DNA of 64,000 bases from Dirofilaria immitis. Lineage: Eukaryota; Nematoda; Chromadorea; Rhabditida; Onchocercidae. The notes below the pieces were generated by a model, which was not told the DNA's origin, did not search any database, and was given only the letters and a program-made list of their open reading frames with translations. The stretch lies in assembly GCA_024305405.1 (NCBI GenBank), contig JAKNDB010000068.1:8299501-8363500 (forward strand). Direction: 5' to 3'. How positions within the stretch are numbered: the first letter of the stretch is position 1; every line of letters begins with the position of its first letter. Positions 26,801 through 40,100 of this stretch are shown here, piece by piece. A program made the translations under genes and the position numbers.

Positions 26801-29800
26801 CGATATCTGTGATCTAGCAATTAATGAGATCCTTCATTAGGAATCAGAATTGCTATAATTTGTAAATATCAGAAATCGAGATGCTTTTTAATCTATAACT
26901 ATTCATTAATCTTGGATGTTTGGACAAAATTTTTCCGAAAAATATCTACATATAATACTAATCTTCCTTTATTTGTCATCTTGTAATTCTGGAACTGACG
27001 TCTATTTTGGATTATATTTGAGCTCAACTTTCCTTACCTATCATGCTCAAGTTCTCTGAACAAGCTCTGCACCGTAGGCCTTTCCGCTTGATTTGTTAAA
27101 GAATTCGCAAAACATTCATCTGCAAAAAAAAGAAATGCTTGAAAAGTTTGAAGATCAAAAACTAAGCATGAAATGTTAGTGATAAGTTTTTTTCGTTTCT
27201 GCTTGTTCTGTCACAGAATGTAAGTATTGTCCATTATACTACGAACAGAAAGCAACAAGTCCTTTACTATGAAATTTCTTAATCTCAGAACATTTCTATA
27301 AAGCAAATGAAAAATACAAATTTTTTTTTTGTTACGAAAACATAAATATTGTGAATCAACCAATCTGATGTGAAAACTTGCTTTAAGCTTTTTCCATAAA
27401 TTCATATTCACTATCTTGGGTATACAGTCGTCCTACTAACAAAAACGCGCAGAATGAACAGATATTCCATAATTATAAAAAAACATAAAACAGTACCTTC
27501 AGGACTTCTCCTCTTTTGTGAATAATCATCCAGCATTTGCTCGATATTGTCTAGGACATGAAAAGAATTGCCGTAACTAAAACTTAACTGTTATCTCGAA
27601 TGACCATATATGAAAATTCGCAGTTAATTAAATTGTTATATCGAATGACTATATGTGAAATCCATAGTTAACGTGATAATAATAATAATAAGTCAACTAG
27701 TAAAAGGTTTTAGCTAATTCATAGTTAACGAATTGACTAGGGATAAAATTAATTTTAGGTAGAAATAAGCGACATAAACGTATTTCAAGAGAACTAGAAC
27801 ATTGGTTAAAATCTGCAAATTAAGCCGCACTGTACATATACCTTCTAGTTTGTTCTTGATAAACAGGCTCTAAATCGGTAATATTGGATGAACAACAACC
27901 ATCAAATTTAGCCTGCTTCAACACTTCCGTTGTACGCTGCAGATCAGAAAGCAGAGCTTCTGAAGTAGAAATACAATAAAATTATACTCAAAAACAAACA
28001 ATCTAATAAATACTAAAAAAATATTTTTAACGATAAAAAATAGACCGCTAAATTTCAACAGTATCTTTTCAAATTCATCAGCCTATTTTTGAAAATTTTT
28101 CCAAATTTATTAAGATTAAAGCATTACTAGAAGTGCGGAGAAAGTTAGTGTTCCAGAACAAGAAATTTTGCAAATACTAGCACTGGATAGCATAAAAGAT
28201 ACAAACTAAGCATAGATATCAACATATCCACAGAGTTAACCTTTGCTAATAGTAGCATGGAACGATAATCGATCAAAAATATCTCATCAATAATGAAGAA
28301 ATTAATTAGATTTGCACAATTTGCAATAAAATAAGGCATAGATCTGAATTAAAATTATCAATATAGTTTCATTTAAGCATCATTTGTCCGATACCTACAC
28401 TTGTTCTTTTTTGCTAAAAGTAACTGTTGTGCGTTAAGATGTCGTAGCAGAGATACATCATGCATGAACAAAACTTAGTGGAAATTTTAGAAATTTAGAG
28501 ATCGAAGTAAATATATCATTAAATATTATGTTGTATATACCAATGATTTTGAAAGAATGAATGAGCAGTAATTTGTTCTAAAGTAATAACAAGAAATGAA
28601 GAAAAATACGGAATCCAGGAAATACAGAGATGAGCAAGTAAATTCCACTGTTCAATAGTTTACGGAAAAGGAAAATTATGTCACATCTTGAAGCAATGCA
28701 AAAACTCTAACTTGCAAAACTATTTAAAGTTATCAGCAATGAAAATTTCATTAGTGATCGATAAAGATGAAGACTTTCAAATCATTGATAACCATTAAGT
28801 CAAAAAGTGAATTCATACGCGATAAATAAAATTAACTGCAAAATTGATGTAATCACAGAAGTCCACTTATGGAAAAGAAAACTTTATAGAAAAACTATCA
28901 TGTCAGTAATAATTGATTAGCAATAGCTTCATGAACCTTAATTAAAAGAAGATTCATATAGAATTATTAAAATTCCATTGGTGTACTGACAACAGATTTT
29001 CATTTGACAACAATTAACTAGTTCGCTGCTGAGTGAAAAATTCTCTCAAGAAAAAGTATGAAATACAAAAGAATACTTCAAAATCTCCAATCTTTACCAG
29101 AATGATAAAAGCATCAGTTAAATAATCAGTTTGAAAAATGAAACGATAGATCTTGATTATTTCTATGTGGAAATTTACCAGCAGAGTCAAGCTACTTTTC
29201 CCTAAGTTTAATTTATTTTTATTATCTAGGCTACATATTATTTTTATTGTTATTGCTATTGATCGCATCTGCAGCATACGCTATATATATGAAACTTTTG
29301 AAATCTAACAACTGCTATAAATTCTACATGCAATTGTAAATAATATATATGTGTGTATATGTGTAGTTCAATGACATATGCCTGCTGAAAGAATCAAGAA
29401 ACTGAACAAACTTTCTATGATAACGACATTTGTGAAATATGAAAAACAATAATCTCCTTGACTTATGCAACTGGGAAGATCATATGCTAGTCAACATTTT
29501 AGCATCCTACAATGTAAATTTCTATCGCATAAAGTTATTCTTCTACTAGCAATGGAGAACAAGACAGCTGAAAGAGAAATTACAAATAAAATCAATGTAA
29601 TAATAAAAATTTTGAACTGTCTATTAATTTAATTCCTCTTGAGAATGATTACAATAAAAGAACCATTTGCATAATCAGCTACATCGGCCCAAGTGACGGA
29701 AGGACGACCATTGTTGTTTGCTGATGTCGACATCTTTAGAATAATAACTTGAAATAGAATTTTTTTGTAATATAAAGCTATATTTATGTGGGATATTTCT

Positions 29801-31181
29801 TCAGGAGTGAGAAGTTGTTTACATTCGTATTGACTAGGAAAAAGTTATATTACATAAGCAGGTGGAACGGAGATATATAATTTCGTGAAGAAGTAGAAAA
29901 TAAATGCTGTAGAATAGGTTGCACTAATAATGACAGGCTGTAGGAAATGAAAAAACAGCTGGAGAGCAAACAATACAAAACTTTATTGATTACTATTTCA
30001 AAAAAAAAAAATTGTGTTTTGGGGTTCGTGTGTTAATGGAACAAATAGATGGATGTTAGATGTTAGTCATTAGTCGTTAGTTAACAGAATGGTAGTAGAT
30101 TGTTGCACTCCAAAGAATATTACCTTATGGTGAAAGATTCAACACTATGAATATAACATAAAAACAACTCGTCGCACATAGACATCATAATATGACGTGA
30201 GATTACCAAACTATTTGATTAATTAAAGAATGAGATGAAAATCTGTCAAACCAAATTGTAAGATTTTTAAATGATATGCCCAGTCCTGTTGTCATTTTCA
30301 AAGAAGGAAATGGATTAACTCATACGTTTCAACAGGAGCTAATAAAGGAACGGTGAGAGTGTGCGAAAAATTTATCTAATAACGGTTAATTTAGCTAAAA
30401 TCGTTAAATAAAGTATGCACGACATGGCATCTGCTTCTTAATTTTTAAAGCATAATACATGAAATACGCTAGAATTACACGTAAATATTGCGTCAGGTCT
30501 ATTTGGCAATAAATGTCAGGAAATATATAGAATACGCTATAAATATAAGATAAAACAGTGTTCTAAACATAAAACATACAATGAATGCACTAGGTATTTA
30601 ACATTTTAAATTACATCATTTTTATCATGAAATAGGCGCTGTCATTGATTAAATGAATTCTAGAAATCATAAATTTGTACAGCTCCACTACATGATTTAC
30701 TTGGATTCCATTCTAGGCTTCAAAAAATTTTATCTCAACAAGTTTGAATATTAGCGAAGAAGAAACAAAAAATGATAAGGAGACTGTTTCAACACAAGCT
30801 TTATTGACCATAGAATAAAATAAATGACAGGAATGTATGAAAATTTGGTATTGCTGTCTAACCATTCGATAACGATGAAGAAGTAAGAAAGTATCTGAGT
30901 ATATGAAAGAAACAGCTGATTGAAAGAATCTAATTGAAAGAATTTAAGATATTAAATGAGTACGAACTGAATAATATAAGAAACGACTCACGATGTAAAA
31001 ATCGAATATGATTTCCAAAATACTTTATTTTAAATTAAGGAATTATCTACATAAACAGAAAAAAGTTTATTGAATTTTATTCCATTAAAAAGCACCTCTT
31101 AGTCGAAAAATGGCAAAAAATCTTACACACAAAGTTATCAAAGAATGGAATTGATTAGTGCAACTTACCGAGATCTTCCAT
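23815..31181 (-). CDS. pxl-1: paxillin, focal-adhesion adaptor with LD motifs and four LIM domains
   Basis: Scaffold at integrin attachment sites, in nematodes mainly in muscle. Common exons: 27842-27959 (LD1, [16 protein letters not shown]), 27497-27576, 27038-27119 ([11 protein letters not shown]), 26673-26724, 25925-26058 (LD motif LDSMLGTLQ, then [11 protein letters not shown] opening LIM1), 25284-25456, 25113-25208 (LIM2), 24619-24753 (LIM3), 23815-24081 (LIM3 end and LIM4, with [10 protein letters not shown] and QLNKGTFKE). LIM4 wording is diagnostic of the paxillin/Hic-5 family rather than PINCH. Two first exons splice in the same phase to the LD1 exon: 29664-29733 and 31169-31181. Total length is about 400 residues. 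One-base losses lie at 25395-25396 (in LIM1) and 26000-26003 (between LD motif and LIM1). The stop follows [10 protein letters not shown]. Confidence 0.93.
29664..29733 (-). other. pxl-1: paxillin alternative first exon B (23 codons)
   Basis: ATG at 29733 encodes [20 protein letters not shown] and YAN, ending in phase 1 before GTTCTT. Joined to 27959 it gives ..[13 protein letters not shown] polar leader thus precedes LD1. The 1.7-kb intron 27960-29663 shows nothing else recognisable. Confidence 0.7.
31169..31181 (-). other. pxl-1: paxillin alternative first exon A (MEDL)
   Basis: ATGGAAGATCTCG followed by GTAAGT. Phase 1 joins it to 27959 to give [15 protein letters not shown], which places LD1 at the very N-terminus as in vertebrate paxillin (MDDLDALL..). 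A 13-bp coding exon is easily missed, but the match in sequence and phase is good. Confidence 0.7.
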
Positions 31182-33122
31182 TGCTCAGCAACTTTTCAAG
31201 CGAACACGATAACTCAAAACATATTCACATTGTTGAATACGGTCTCATTCGGTCCTTATTCATCTCTGGCTCGTCTGCAGAAATACAATGACATTAGCAG
31301 AAATGAACCATCTACTTCTCCAAAACGTATATCTCAATTTATTCTATATCTCATCATTTTTTAATCAAGATAGGAATTAAATAACTTTTAAGGAGCATTA
31401 CGGACAAATAAATAACTGAATTATAAGAAATTTCTTGAAATCTTGAATACATACGTAAAGTTAATATACGTCACAAAAGAATGTATGAACTTTCATAAGA
31501 GCGACCTCATCTCAACATTCCGAAGAAATTTGTGCACTCTATTTATATCAAGTTAAGAGTTTGGAAAGTCTTCACTTAGAAACTAATCATTTACATTTAT
31601 GTACGAATATCCTATTCTTTCTTCTCGACATTAATCGGCAATGCCTAATGTCCATCAACTGGCAAGCAACGAAAGAAAATGCAGTACTGTTTTGAAAATA
31701 AAATGAAAAAAAGACAATATATCATGCAACAAAATGATATCACAATGTGTATATCGCAATTTTACGTCAATAAGTATTCCAACGGCTTACGTCAAAGCAT
31801 ATAAAGTCTCGGAAAAACGATTGTTCTATTCCCATTTGCAAGTTTATCAAAGATTTCACCACTACCTAAAGCAAACAACATCAATCATTCAAATGTTCAC
31901 TCATCAACTACTCCAATCTCCAAATTCTAGCTCTGCAACGGCAATAAAACTATATCGATGGTACTGGCATTCTTCTACCCATTATAATGATTGCGGACGG
32001 CACAGTATTGTATAGATGTATCAGTAAACAGATACAGTGAATGATGACAATTCCTTGAAAGTTACTATAATAGGCTTCTTCTGGGTAATTGCATTGCAAA
32101 AATTAGGAAAGGCATAATTTCCAGCGGTCATAACTAACTGGATCACTCTACCGCTATTCGTTCTTTAAGTACATTTTTTTCAGTGGATATATGAGTCAGC
32201 ACTAATAACTCTCATGGGAGCACTATGCGGGAAAATGTACTTTCAATGAATAGTCAATATTAAAGTCAATCGAACTTCAATATACTTCATCTCCCAATCT
32301 ATTGCTGAGAAATTTGCATTGAGGAAATGATATAGTGCATTAAAAAGTAGAAGGAGTAAATGCAAAACTGCTTTTCTTTTTACGAAAAAACTTCTATCGT
32401 AAATAGAAAAGCAATGAACGGGATGTTTTAAAACTACATCAAGACGTAATAATATCCAAAAGATTGGTAAAAGTCTTTACCGGATTTGATGCAGCAAACA
32501 ACAATAAGAAACTTTTTTTCGGCAAAATGATATCATATCGGAACAAAACCCGTAAAATGCAAAATATTTCCACCTTATTAATATGGAATATTATATATGG
32601 ATATAACCACAAATACAAACGGAAACGACAGCAATTTCGTAATTCTCTCCTTCATTATGAGAAAATTTGAGAATTTGCCTTCTAAACCAAATAAACTAAA
32701 ACATAGGCTTCTTGGACCTTTGCAGCAAGTATTATTTCCAAAGAGCAAAATAAGTGATGCTTATCTGCTTTACCACGGATCAAAATAATATGCTGAAAAG
32801 TTCACAGATATGTATGAAACTAACAAAAAAGTCAAAACTGACGAAATCTATAACGACAAATTAATAGGAGATAAGGAAAGAAATATTTATTTTTATTAAA
32901 AAAAGTGTTCAAGTAATATTTAAACAAATGAAAAACTGCCTTTCTAATTTTTGCTTTATTTTGTGTAAAACAAACTGAAAATGACTCGAAAAACAAGACT
33001 TACCGAAATGTCTGAAATATATTGCGTAAACTACGGGTCTTATTTTAATGTATAAGAATGCTCAAATTTTGCAATTATTGCATATTCACATAAATAATAA
33101 CTTGAAATTCACATATAAAGAT
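31182..33122. other. intergenic region between paxillin and METTL16
   Basis: About 1.9 kb: the upstream region of paxillin and downstream region of METTL16, both on the minus strand. Short open frames exist but none has splice context or protein-like composition. No feature supported. Confidence 0.4.
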
Positions 33123-36100
33123 CTAAGATGATGAAGACTGGACTGATTTTTCAAGTTTGGCCAGCTGATTTCTGCAAAACTGCCATATTTGATGCAAACA
33201 GTGACGCGATCCCTCCAACCAGTATAACTTCATACAGTGTTCAGAAGGATATATTACCAAGCGAAAACGAATTAATGGTTGTAATTCACTATCCACTGGC
33301 ATATACGTCTAAAAATTAAAGAACTATTTATTATATTCATTAAGAAACAATTCAAAAACAAAGAACTCAATAAACTTAAACTTAACCTGTACAGATACAT
33401 CACGTGTATCTCCGGTTTTCCTGCTTCCGCTAAACACTATACATTCCGTGAAATTCCCAGAATTGCTATAACTATCTTTGCCATCACCGTTACCCAAATT
33501 AACAGTACAACCAATATCAGCTCGACCAAGACAACATCGTTTGTTCAAGGATGGACAAACACTTGACATTCGTTCTGCACGGCGTTTCTGTCTTTGCTGA
33601 GACCAAGTATTCCTGATAGCTTCACATAAAAAGCTATTGCTTTCTTGTTTCTCATAAGATACCTACAATAATGATGCTCGAAAAAGATATCGAGACAAAA
33701 TCATTTCACTCTCATTTCACTCTCTTCATTAATTCAGCAACAGGAAACGATATCGTGATCTCGATTTATTTCAATTCCACTTTGTCCTACGATGATTCTG
33801 ACTGTTTTGTCACACTAAGAGCGTGATGTGCTCAGAAACACTGGGATGCCAAATATGAGTTGGCATTAAAATTATGCGACATTTCATCAAATGGTAATTA
33901 GGACCATTAATATATGAATGTAATGAAGAAATTTTTAATCAGAAAACATACCTCCAACAAACTTAATACTTTTCTTATCCAAGCAGATGAACTTTCTTTA
34001 CCATCCAAAACAGGTGACAAATAAAGCTCTAGTGGCGGCGAACATTTTGCCAACTAAAAATTGATCGAATATTACATGCCTAAAAACTCAATATCGTATA
34101 ATCAAAAAGAAATTTAAGCCAAATCTAACTTTATCTAATTTTATTCGAGTTTCGAAAGTCCAAGCAAGCACCCAGCGATGCGTTTTACCTTGATACAGTG
34201 TAGTTACTGTTGAACGTACACTCAAACAACGTCCCAATTTCTTTCGTAGTTCAACCAGACTTGATTTCTTACCAACCATTGATGTATACAACCTACGAAA
34301 AAAGTAAGATTGTTTAAGGAAAAAAACAGAAAAAGGAAACATATTAAAAGATATAGTGTTGACAACTTACTTTACAGTGTTTTGCAAAACGAAACTGTCT
34401 TCAATCAATCGGAAACAAATGCAACTTCTCCGCCCTGAAATACAACCTATTTCACATTGATGTCTTCAGGTCATGATATTAGAAGCTCAAACAGACATTA
34501 TGATTTCTTCAAACTTCAGCCTGATATTTCTAATTTTCGCCAAGAATTAGAAACGTCACACGAAAGGTTAAAGAAAGGACGATGGCAAACCAATTTCAAC
34601 ATAAGACAAAATTATACCGTAACAGCCAATTCATTACTTCGAGCTACTGTGGCTGAGTGAGGTGCAGGGCGATCTGTACAATCCGATCCAACATTTGTTA
34701 ACACGTTATCTCTTAGCAATCTAAATTTCTGCAAAAAAGAACAAAAACTTCATACAGAGATCCGCTAAAATTTTAATGCTCAATGACATACCTCTTCAAA
34801 TTCATCATATTCATAAAAGGAGGATTACACATGCAGAATGTGAATTCGGTTTCGGGATGAGAACGAACAACGTCCTAAAAATCCAAATTTAAAATTACGT
34901 CCAACTTAGTTATTAATACATTAGCTAAACAAGACGCTACCTTAATCATACAGTCCGCTGGTACTTGCACAATCTCAATTTTCTCACTCAAACCATTTGT
35001 CTTTACATTTCGACTTGCGATCTAAAAAGATAAAAGATCGTTATCAAGACCAAAATACATGACAATTCGAAAACTGCTTTTAGGCATTGCATACCTCGAT
35101 CGCGAAAGGATCTGCATCAGTTGCCAGGAATCTCCAGTCACAATGTTTCGCACCTAGCAATGCATATATGCACGATGCACCTGTCCCTGAACTTTTAGCA
35201 GGATAAAGAGGAAAATCCAATTAAACTTAGCAGAAATAATAACCACTATCAATCCTTTTATAAAAACCATGAAGCCAAGAGTTAATATTATGAAAATCAA
35301 AATTTAAAGATTGATTTTTTTGAGAGATTGATTCATAATTTTCTGATTAAAAAGCATGGTGCATATATAGAATGACGCAAGATATAGAATGATGCAATAA
35401 ATTTTGGTAAGATAGAGGTGAAATCGGATTCCCTAGTATATGTAATAACTGAATGCCTAACGCTTGACAAGTCATATTCTGCCCAATCTAATCTCACATT
35501 TTTCGCTATTGAAGCACTAGAAGATGTCATTATTCTGACCATTCAGTCCTTAATACATAAAGGAAAACTTACCAATATCGATACCAAGAGCATTCTCCGA
35601 AATGCCATTTGCTTTCAATAAATCATCAATGAAAAGAATATAATTAAGGCGTTGTGGTATACGTGGCACCAAACAATCAGGAGGTATTTCAACATCTAAT
35701 CCAAAATCACTGAGTAACAGAGTTCGAGCTAGAATACGTACAGCATTCGTGTCACGAAAATTCATTTTCAGCTGAAACTGACAATCAAGTGAAGGTTTAA
35801 AATTTGGCTAGTGTAACAAGGAAGATCAAATGTTTATATAAAGAACAAATTAGTCCCGAATAAACAACAGAAAAGACTATAAATGAAATTTAATTGTAAC
35901 TATCGCATATTAAGCAGGAGAACAGCATGACATTTTTCATGATTATCCTTCACAATTAGTGCGAGAAAACTCAATACGCTAACATAATAAGTATATCGTA
36001 TGCATTATATTCTTATAACAAATTCTACCTTTCCGTTCGAACCAATATAACAATGAGACCGAAATTCAACGAATTTATCAGCAAGCATATTGAAATCCGG

Positions 36101-36133
36101 AGGCTTATCTTTGTATGGATTTCTGGGATGCAT
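33123..36133 (-). CDS. mett-10: METTL16-type RNA N6-adenosine methyltransferase
   Basis: SAM-dependent writer of m6A in structured RNAs (U6 snRNA and SAM-synthetase transcripts in studied animals). Exons: 36029-36133 (MHPRNPYKDKPPDF), 35575-35771 (NFRDTNAVR.., RIPQRLNYILFIDDLL, GIDIG), 35095-35186 (GTGASCIYALLGA, SAM loop), 34941-35021, 34792-34874 (catalytic NPPF within CMCNPPF), 34618-34728, 34370-34435 (GGEVAFV, then RLIEDS), 34130-34292 (MVGKKSSLVELRKKL, HRWVLAWTF), 33953-34053, 33387-33662 (variable Ser/Gly linker), and 33123-33308 (RFRLVIYPSE.., YWLEGSRHCL, QFCRNQLAKLE). The last exon resembles the METTL16 C-terminal VCR. One-base losses lie at 34815-34818 (inside NPPFY) and 34414-34416. 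The 36029 exon is open upstream of the chosen Met to an acceptor at 36179, so the real start may be a few residues earlier. Confidence 0.93.
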
Positions 36134-37138
36134 TTTTTGTTGAATGGCATGCAATGAATAGCACTCGTCCTCTTCTACCTGAACAACTTCGCTTTTTGAA
36201 ACTAATTAACTATGACAAAACATCACCGCACCTAACACGTAACACTCAACTTATGACACAATAAATTCAAAAAACAATGATCGCAAATATCGGCTCCATA
36301 ATGCAACAATCACTGTCCCACAGAAATGTGAGATAAAGCGAGAAATTGTATTTTTTAATAGATGAGTAACACACGTGTGTGCAGTGAGCAGAAATAAACA
36401 GTATATATGGATGAGTATCGTCTGATCAATCAATCTAGCATTCCTTACATAAAAAAAAATCATTTCGGATGGAAATAAAATTAAAAGATCTAAGCAGCCT
36501 TTAAGATCCTTTTAACTATGCTCTAGTCGACGTTTTTCTAGCTATTGGGCTAGGCATACAATGTGATTTTTGTAAAGCCAAAGCAATATCCTTATTTCTT
36601 TCACTCGCACGAAAATAAAATTTGGTTATAGATACTAAGCTGTCAATAAAATATATGCATATATATATTATGATCGCAGTAATTATTGATATTAACTACC
36701 ATTGTAGTGAAGTCGTAGAATTGAATGATGGAAAGTTTAGAATAGCAATATTTCATATACAATTTATAGCAATATTTCATATACAATTTTATAATTCTTC
36801 TAATAATTAATTATAGAATAAAGGATGACAGCGACTGGTCTATTCCGACTTCTACTCTGTAATTCAAATTTTTGAAATCTTTTATTTTCATTTTTAGAAT
36901 ATTTTGGAGAAAAATTTTTTTATTTTATACATCTATCGTATTTTCCATCTAGATATTTGCAAAATTGAAGCGTTCTATATTTATTACACAAGTTTATTAC
37001 CTAATGTTAATTTCAAACTTATTTATCCTAACTTAATAAATACTGATCGATTTATTCTTTCTCTATCAGCGTTTCATTGTTTCCTCATTTATGTGTATTT
37101 CCTAAAATATATATGATTAAAGTGTGGATTACCACAAG
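36134..37138. other. divergent promoter region, METTL16 / EGF-repeat gene
   Basis: About 1 kb separates the METTL16 start (-) from the EGF-repeat gene start (+). AT-rich, with a perfect 24-bp tandem duplication at 36742-36789. Promoters for both genes presumably lie here, but no specific element is recognisable. Confidence 0.45.
36742..36789. repeat. 24-bp unit duplicated in tandem
   Basis: The unit starting ATAGCAATATTTCATATACA occurs twice head to tail without mismatch. Confidence 0.8.
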
Positions 37139-40100
37139 ATGCCAGAAAAATATTACACGGATGGAATTCTTCCAATAATTTATTATTTAGGTATTGTAAT
37201 TTGTGGCACATTTGGATTCGAATTTCAAGCGAAACGGAGAAAAAAGACATCTGCAGGGCGTACATAAATTTCTCATCATGAATTATTCTTGAAATAAATA
37301 TGAGACATTTCTAAATAATTCTTGAAGAAATAACAATGTATATTGCTTGTAGAGTTGGAAAATAGCATATCACTGATCAGACGATTTCATACCTTACCGA
37401 AGATACCGAATATACCGGATGCGAAACATCGACGACAACAAACCGGTGATATAGAAAGCAATTTTGATCCTTGCAAAATAACACAACTTTGTCAAAACGG
37501 TGGTACATGCGTATCGAAAAAGGGGCGTAAGATTTTCCTCAGATTTTGTCGATTCGCATTTTCTCATCCTACATGATATCTGTGATCAAACGGTGAAGCT
37601 TACGTATGAGTTTCATCATATATGAAATAGGTTTTGTTGCTAATATTTACTTACCTTTTTCTTTTGTTTTTTCGAATTTATTACCCTTCGCAAAATGCCA
37701 AAATTTAGAGATTTTATCTTTTGAAGTGTTCAGTTTTCATAGCAAAATACGTGTAATTCTTAGGACTCTTCACTAATATTTTACTATCAAAAGACAAGAA
37801 AAAAAAATGATGAAACTGAGTAATGAGTAGATGCAGATTGAAAAAGAAAGACGTTTGATGTCGAATTCCGGATTCTGAAGTTTGATCGAAAGGATTCAGT
37901 GTAACGAAAAATTAAGCTAAAGATTAATTGGTCCGGTGATAGTTGAAGCTAAAAGTGCTCTTAAATACGGCTTTTTCCGTATTCTAAGATTTTCCGTTTA
38001 GCAGCGAACTTGTATTTAAAGGTTCTAAGATACTGAAATATTGAAACAATATATCTGACTTAGCCCATTGGATCTAATTGCATCCAGTAGCTTCATAGCT
38101 GAAATTATATCATTAACAGAAATTACAATATTTGTAAATGCAAAATTACCTACGAATTATTTATCCAACTTTTCAACTAATATAATTAAGTTGATCTACA
38201 CTATAAAATATTACAATCGCGCAAAGAATACATATGTGACGAATTTCTCGCGATGTTTATGAACAATAAGATTGATTACTACTGTTTCAATGCTAAAGTA
38301 ATTTTAGCTATTACTGTCAATGCCCTTCAACTCATTACGGAAAAATATGCGAATTTTTGGCCGATCAAACAAGCTGCGAGAAAAATTTATGTCAAAATGA
38401 TGCGACATGTTATAGGTAATGATCACACTTAAGAAATTCTGATCAGAAATTACGTAATACAATGGTCCTTTCCCAGTAATACTCTCTTAATTTATACGTC
38501 CCGATCTGTAAATAAGTTAAAAGATGACAATTACTTCGAAAATAATAGGCGAACATCATTTGTTTCTTACTGTTGACAACAGATGTGTGTCACTTACTTA
38601 CAGTATTCAAAAAAAGCGTCAGATAGTGACTACTATGGTTAAGAGCGAAGATGTGAAAAATTTTACCGATACAAAAATAATGCAGTGGATTCGATATGAG
38701 TATGTTTATTTCATGCGCAGATATTAATCGAATATTTCTAATGTTTGCTTTACAAAATTATGTTGCTTTCTTCTCAATAAATTCTTTCTAATCTTGAATA
38801 AATCTCAGATGTTGGTGTCGGCAAGGTTTCACAGGTTCATTATGTGAATATTCGGAAGAATTACGTGAGTGTGAGCAAGATTATTGTCTACATAAAGGGG
38901 TCGGTAAATTCGTTAACACAACAAATGGTACCGTAGAATGTGATTGTCAATGTCAAGAACATCATACTGGGAAAAGAGTAGGTTACATTTTCATTTTTGT
39001 TTTGGATTGTACCTAAACAAACTTTTCAACCATATCTTTCTCCATTTCTCATTAAATAATCAATCCTTCATAACTGTATGTTCGGAATTTCTCATTAATT
39101 TTTTGTCTTCAAGGATTTCATGCTTGATATGGCATCCAACTGTTATCTATGATAATGTAGCAAAATTCTAAGGAATTACATTCTTCAATAACACGACAGT
39201 CACATTCTATCTGTTAATTTATTTGTCTGTTTATAGTGAGTGAGCTTTAACTACAACAAATATCGTTTGATTGCAGTGTGAAATAGTATTACCATGTAGA
39301 GACTACATTTGTTTTAACGGTGGTATCTGTGTAAACGAATTAGTGATAAACCGTACTGATGGAGAAATGAGCTATAGGGCTAGATGCAATTGTCCACCAC
39401 GTAATGTTCATGGAGTGGTTGCAGATTTTGAAGGTACTGAAATATGCATACCTTTCTTTATTCATTATTTGTCTTTTGATATATCTAGTAGCTCCATTGT
39501 GCAGTAAATCATAACGTAATATTAAATGTTTTTCTTTCAATGTAAATTAAATTATATCGACCATCCTTCCAGGTAAACACTGCGAGCGACTAACAGTTAT
39601 CAGTAATGAAAGAATCTATGACGAGTGCTTCCCATGTCGAAAGAATGCGAAGGATTATGTAGCTGATTGTCTGGACGAATATACACAGAATAGGACATTG
39701 CAATATATGAAAGAGGTATCGATATTACTAGTATTACATGGTCCTGCATGAGGTATTTAAATACTACACAATATATGCTTACTGTTCGTTTTTCAGATTC
39801 TTCAAGCTTGCGGTAAACCATGCGAATTTGCAGCGAGATTTTGTCTCAATGGAGGTCTGTGCGATGTCGAAGGACATCTTGGTAATAAATTTGTGAAGAG
39901 AGAGAAAGAAATATGATAAGAGTTAATTCTCAACTATAGTTCTAACTGCATTGTCACATTTGTCCGAAAACTCATACTTCTGGCTCTCATCTCGAAGAAC
40001 AAATCACTCAATATCTGTTTTTCTTGCAGAAATGTTTTCGGGTGAAGAAAGCATAATATCTTATATAATACCTGTTTGTCAATGCGTCGGTTTAGATGAA

